Below are positions 42,556 to 46,223 of a DNA stretch of 46,223 nucleotides, in pieces (positions within the stretch are counted from its first letter, which is position 1; every line of letters starts with the position of its first letter). The position numbers and the translations under genes were made by a program. The DNA is from an uncultured Collinsella sp. (lineage in GTDB: Bacteria; Actinomycetota; Coriobacteriia; Coriobacteriales; Coriobacteriaceae): assembly GCA_902489775.1 (NCBI GenBank), contig CABUBH010000011.1, positions 1 through 46,223 of the forward strand, read 5' to 3'. Under the pieces are notes generated by a model. It was not told where the DNA came from. It was given only the letters and a program-made list of their open reading frames with translations, and made no database searches.

Positions 42556-44796
42556 CTATTTCTTAAACCGTGCACTCTGGCGTTTTCTGCCCGATGCGAA
42601 CGTGGAACCCTTGCGGGCCTGCGAACGTAAGCGCTCAATCGTCTCGTCCTCAGACGCACCCTCGAGCATCGCCCGAATCTGAACGACGGCATCGCGCAGA
42701 CGCGCCGCCTCCTCAAAGTCCATGGCGGCGGAAGCGTTGCGCATGTCTTCCTCCATGGTCTCGACGATCCGCACGAGCTCGTCATGCGGCAGCCCTTCCA
42801 GCTGCTCGGCGAGCGTCTGCTCGGGCGCCACCGTCTCCGGCGCGGCGCCCTCGCCGTTTTCGTCGGGCGTATAGAACGCACCGTGACCCAGCGAATCGCC
42901 TCTCGAGCGCCCCTTCGAGCCCACAGTCTTTTCGGCCTCGGTAATAAAGCTCGAGATGTCGTTAATGGCCTTGCGGACCGTCTTGGGCACAATGCCATGC
43001 TCTTCGTTATATGCCATCTGAATCTCGCGACGGCGCTGCGTCTCCTCGATGGCTTCTTTCATCGAATCGGTCACAACGTCTGCATACATGATGACCTCGC
43101 CGTCGGCATTACGGGCCGCACGGCCAATCGTCTGAATCAACGAACGGCGGTTGCGCAAGAAACCTTCCTTGTCAGCGTCGAGAATTGCCACCAGCGAGAC
43201 CTCGGGAAGGTCAAGACCCTCGCGAAGCAGGTTAATGCCAACGAGAACATCGATCTTTCCCTCGCGCAGCGTTCGCAAGATCTCGACACGGTCCATCGTC
43301 GCCGTATCGGAATGCATGTAGTTGACCTTAATGCCGGCATCAAGCAGATGGTCGGTCAGGTCCTCGGCCATGCGCTTGGTGAGCGTGGTCACCAGCACGC
43401 GCTCCTTGCGGGCAACGCGCTCGCGAATCTCGTCCTCAAGATCGTCAATCTGCCCACGAACCGGACGCACATCGATCTTGGGGTCGAGCAGACCGGTCGG
43501 ACGAATAATCTGCTCAACGTCGTTCTGGCTAACCCGCAGCTCATAGTCGCCCGGCGTGGCCGAAACGTAGATGAACTGGGGAATCCTCGCCTCAAATTCA
43601 TCGAAACGAAGCGGGCGGTTATCGAGTGCCGAAGGCAGACGAAAACCATGCTCCACCAGCGTCACCTTACGCGAGCGGTCGCCTTCGTGCATGCCGCGGA
43701 TCTGCGGCACCGTTACATGGCTCTCGTCGATGATGCAGAGCATGTCCTTAGGAAAGTAATCAATCAGGGTAAACGGCGGCTCGCCCGGTTTTCGACCGTC
43801 CAGATGACGCGAGTAGTTCTCGATGCCGTTACAAAAACCCATGGTCTCGAGCATCTCAAGATCATAGTCGGTGCGCTGCTGCAGACGCTGCGCCTCGAGC
43901 AGCTTATCAGTCGCCTTGAGCTCGGCCACACGCTTCTCGCACTCTTCGCTGATTGATTTCAGAGCCGCTTTGACCTTAGGCTTCTCAGTCACGTAGTGCG
44001 AGGCCGGCCACACGGGAATGGCCTCGTACTCACGCAGCATCTCGCCGGTGACCTCGTCGATCTCGGCAATCAGCTCGACCTCGTCGCCAAAGAACTCAAA
44101 CCGCAACGGATGCTCGGCATAGGGCGGATACACGTCGACGACATCGCCGCGCACGCGGAAGGTGCCACGTGCCAAATCATAGTCATTGCGATCGTACTGG
44201 ATATCGATAAGCGCATGGATAAAGTCATCACGCTCGAGCGGCACCTTCTTGTCGACGTTCGGAGCTAGGCCCGCATAGTCCTCGGGGGAGCCAATGCCAT
44301 AGATACACGAGACCGATGCGACGACGATCACATCGCGTCGAGATAGCAGCGATGCCGTCGCCTGATGGCGCAGCATCTCGACCTCTTCGTTAATCGAGGA
44401 GTCTTTCTCGATATACGTATCACTCTGCGGTACATATGCCTCGGGCTGATAGTAATCGTAGTACGACACAAAATAGACCACGGCGTTGTTAGGGAAGAAT
44501 TCCTTGAGCTCGCTCGCGAGCTGAGCGGCAAGCGTTTTATTGGGAGCCATGACCAGCGTCGGCTTCCCCAGGGCCTCAATAGTCTTAGCCATCGTGAAGG
44601 TCTTGCCCGAACCAGTCACGCCCAGCAAAACCTGATAGCGATCTCCGTCCCTCACACCCTGCACAAGCGACTCAATGGCCTTAGGCTGGGAACCAGCGGG
44701 CTCGTATGGAGACACGACCTCAAACGGCACCTCAGAGCCCTCAACGCCAAAACGTTTGAGCTCTCCTCCAACACGCTCAACTTCAAATTCCGCCAT
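42556..44796 (-). CDS. uvrB: Excinuclease ABC subunit B
   Basis: 746 aa helicase-like damage verifier. Walker A LLGVTGSGKTFTMAK, beta-hairpin region YYDYYQPEAYVPQSDTYIEKD, DEAD-like IIDESHVT, helicase motif VI QTIGRAARNADG, and a C-terminal UVR motif (EEDMRNASAAMDFEEAARLRD) for UvrC contact. About 22 residues precede the usual start (PFEVVSPYEPAGSQPKAI), and ATG 44796 has AGGAG 5 nt upstream. A minus-strand -10 TATACT lies in the 51-bp gap before it. Confidence 0.97.
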   Translation of the reverse strand: MAEFEVERVGGELKRFGVEGSEVPFEVVSPYEPAGSQPKAIESLVQGVRDGDRYQVLLGVTGSGKTFTMAKTIEALGKPTLVMAPNKTLAAQLASELKEFFPNNAVVYFVSYYDYYQPEAYVPQSDTYIEKDSSINEEVEMLRHQATASLLSRRDVIVVASVSCIYGIGSPEDYAGLAPNVDKKVPLERDDFIHALIDIQYDRNDYDLARGTFRVRGDVVDVYPPYAEHPLRFEFFGDEVELIAEIDEVTGEMLREYEAIPVWPASHYVTEKPKVKAALKSISEECEKRVAELKATDKLLEAQRLQQRTDYDLEMLETMGFCNGIENYSRHLDGRKPGEPPFTLIDYFPKDMLCIIDESHVTVPQIRGMHEGDRSRKVTLVEHGFRLPSALDNRPLRFDEFEARIPQFIYVSATPGDYELRVSQNDVEQIIRPTGLLDPKIDVRPVRGQIDDLEDEIRERVARKERVLVTTLTKRMAEDLTDHLLDAGIKVNYMHSDTATMDRVEILRTLREGKIDVLVGINLLREGLDLPEVSLVAILDADKEGFLRNRRSLIQTIGRAARNADGEVIMYADVVTDSMKEAIEETQRRREIQMAYNEEHGIVPKTVRKAINDISSFITEAEKTVGSKGRSRGDSLGHGAFYTPDENGEGAAPETVAPEQTLAEQLEGLPHDELVRIVETMEEDMRNASAAMDFEEAARLRDAVVQIRAMLEGASEDETIERLRSQARKGSTFASGRKRQSARFKK

Positions 44797-44847
44797 GGAT
44801 ACTCCTAACTCATATATCTGCAGTATACGCAGGCGGCAGGCATAGTC

Positions 44848-45429
44848 CTATACGAACCGATCGGGATAGAGGGTCTTGTAGCGAACCCAGGCATTATTGA
44901 CACGAATCAGATACGCCTGCGTCTCGGGAAAGGTGATTGCATTATGAAGCGACGTGCTCTGCTGCGCCCATCCGTCGACATTGCCCATGCCGGCGTTATA
45001 GGCGGCAATGGCACTGTCAGTCGACCCGTTAAAATACGTTAGAAGATACGAAAGATACGCACAGCCAAACTCGATGTTCGTAGCGGGATCGTTAAGGTCG
45101 CCGGCTGAATACTCGCTGCCATCGACAAGACCCTTGGCAATCATATCCTGGGCAGTCTCGGGCATCAGCTGCATCAATCCCTGTGCGCCTTGATTCGACT
45201 CAGCCTCGGGATCCCAATTCGATTCTGACTTTATGACAGCACACACCAGATACGGATCAAGATTGTGCGAAATGCTCGATTGCTTTACGTACGCCTCATA
45301 GTCAATTGGATACAAAGGCTTAAAGAAGGCGGCAGGGGCATACGAGTAGACGAGCGAAATAAGGCCGAAGACGAATACGACGGCAAGTGGCGCCACGCGA
45401 TACCACGTAAAGAAACGTGTCTTAGGCAT
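44848..45429 (-). CDS. Membrane-anchored lytic transglycosylase (SLT domain)
   Basis: 193 aa. An N-terminal signal anchor (VAPLAVVFVFGLISLVYSY) and an SLT/goose-lysozyme-like domain: catalytic Glu in VIKSESNWDPEA, GAQGLMQLMPETA and AIAAYNAGMGNVDGW. It cleaves peptidoglycan glycan strands outside the membrane. ATG 45429 is preferred over 45438 for ribosome-site spacing; it overlaps the coaE stop by 8 bp, so the two are coupled. Confidence 0.92.
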   Translation of the reverse strand: MPKTRFFTWYRVAPLAVVFVFGLISLVYSYAPAAFFKPLYPIDYEAYVKQSSISHNLDPYLVCAVIKSESNWDPEAESNQGAQGLMQLMPETAQDMIAKGLVDGSEYSAGDLNDPATNIEFGCAYLSYLLTYFNGSTDSAIAAYNAGMGNVDGWAQQSTSLHNAITFPETQAYLIRVNNAWVRYKTLYPDRFV

Positions 45430-46063
45430 CGGCCTCATCCTTATCCACTACATCCCCGAAGCCATGGCGCGCAAGCCATGAGTCCAGTTGTTCAAAGAGT
45501 GAATTGTCGCCTGCCGTATTATCGATTACCGTCGTAGCGAGATTGCAAAGCGAAGCCTCATCAGGTTGGCATGCAGAGCGAGCATCAAAATCAGAGGACT
45601 CCATACCACGATGAATAGCACGCTCACGACGAACTGCTAAAGGAGCGCTGATAACCAGAATTTCATCAGCCAGGCCAAAAGCATCCTCAAAACCAGTCGG
45701 GGCAGAAACCTCGACAACCGCAAAGGGATAACGGGGGGACGAAACCGTGCAGCAAACCGGATCAAGAATCCTCAGTGACAGCTGTTCGATGAGAACCGGA
45801 TGAACGATGCCATTGAGCCGCGCAACTGTATCAGGAGAGGCGAAAGCTCGAGCAGCGAGGACATTGCGGCGAATGCCGCCCTCCCCGTCCAGAATGTCCC
45901 AACCGAATACATCCGCGAGGGCATTGACGATATCGGAGCCTGGCACATACAGCGATTTGGCAAGCTCATCCAGATCGATAAGCATGGCGCCATGAGATTC
46001 GAGATAGCGGCAGGCAGTCGATTTACCCGAAGCAATATTGCCTAAGACAAAAACGGTAAACAT
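45422..46063 (-). CDS. coaE: Dephospho-CoA kinase
   Basis: 213 aa. P-loop VLGNIASGKSTACRYL, LIDLDELAKSLYVPG (the family's D-DE region), HPVLIEQL and ADEILVISAPLAVRRERAIHRG. It performs the last step of coenzyme A synthesis. ATG 46063 follows AGGGAGG by 5 nt; the longer open frame (43 codons) is leader. The 46064-46190 leader is A/T-rich with no clear promoter. Confidence 0.92.
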   Translation of the reverse strand: MFTVFVLGNIASGKSTACRYLESHGAMLIDLDELAKSLYVPGSDIVNALADVFGWDILDGEGGIRRNVLAARAFASPDTVARLNGIVHPVLIEQLSLRILDPVCCTVSSPRYPFAVVEVSAPTGFEDAFGLADEILVISAPLAVRRERAIHRGMESSDFDARSACQPDEASLCNLATTVIDNTAGDNSLFEQLDSWLARHGFGDVVDKDEADA

Positions 46064-46190
46064 CAAGTCCTCCCTAACGCCAATGCGAGTTATTATCGCG
46101 CAGATACAAAAGAAGGACTCAAAATACAGCCAAACAGTAAGACAAGCTAAAAGAAGGCGAGTTCTTGTATTACAACTCTCTATTAAACGC

Positions 46191-46221
46191 AAAAAGGGGG
46201 AGGCCGCGAGGCCTCCCCCTT
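46191..46221 (-). terminator. Terminator of a gene beyond the window
   Basis: AAGGGGGAGGCC-GCGA-GGCCTCCCCCTT with A-run at its left, so on the minus strand it ends in a T-run. It belongs to a gene upstream of coaE, outside the window. Confidence 0.9.
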
Positions 46222-46223
46222 CT

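Overview
The window looks like the chromosome of a gut Coriobacteriia, most likely Collinsella (genus is an inference). The signs are high-GC coding sequence with strong third-position bias (which opens long antisense frames), the actinobacterial gene order uvrC / rapZ-whiA-gap-pgk-tpiA-secG, and a host-glycan (sialic acid) operon. Nearly everything is on the minus strand; only the mrp - YhiN-type flavoprotein - COG2509 flavoprotein group (38.67-42.49 kb) is on the plus strand.

Layout. 0-2.35 kb: a GH13 alpha-glucosidase gene between two copies of tRNA-Gly(GCC). 2.45-5.63 kb: a partner-switching pair, a PAS-GAF-SpoIIE phosphatase followed by a STAS domain fused to an RsbW-like kinase. 5.69-5.78 kb: tRNA-Leu(GAG). 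5.78-6.37 kb: a gene-free stretch with two 125-bp hairpin elements. 6.37-12.31 kb: oligopeptide transporter oppABCDF. 12.60-17.70 kb: secG and glycolysis (gpmI, tpiA, pgk, gap). 17.89-19.75 kb: whiA and rapZ. 19.85-30.28 kb: a sialic acid operon with a SatABCD-like transporter (satC is a permease-ATPase fusion), two CE7-type esterases (one lacking its catalytic serine), nanA, a ROK kinase and nanE. 30.64-38.41 kb: uvrC, murJ, a YbaK deacylase and uvrA. 38.67-42.49 kb: the plus-strand group. 42.56-46.06 kb: uvrB, a lytic transglycosylase and coaE.

How the genes work together. The sat/nan operon would import sialic acid, remove O-acetyl groups, cleave it to ManNAc and pyruvate, phosphorylate the ManNAc and epimerise it to GlcNAc-6-P. 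It ends in a terminator directly in front of rapZ, so it sits as a block inside the usual actinobacterial uvrC-rapZ-yvcK-whiA order, and yvcK is missing. All three uvrABC genes lie within about 14 kb.

The most unusual content is non-coding. Family A: two 125-bp hairpins at 5919-6043 and 6225-6349, each built exactly as 29-13-13-15-13-13-29 nt. The unpaired 13-nt strands and the tip are conserved, while the paired stems differ by matched changes. Family B: three shorter hairpins at 2122-2225, 20559-20656 and 21714-21803 share GTGAAAG / TTGAR internal-loop strands and covarying arms; two of them sit inside the nan operon. Copies occur in both orientations. These look like families of structured, probably mobile, intergenic elements. 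I could not search databases, so novelty is unproven.
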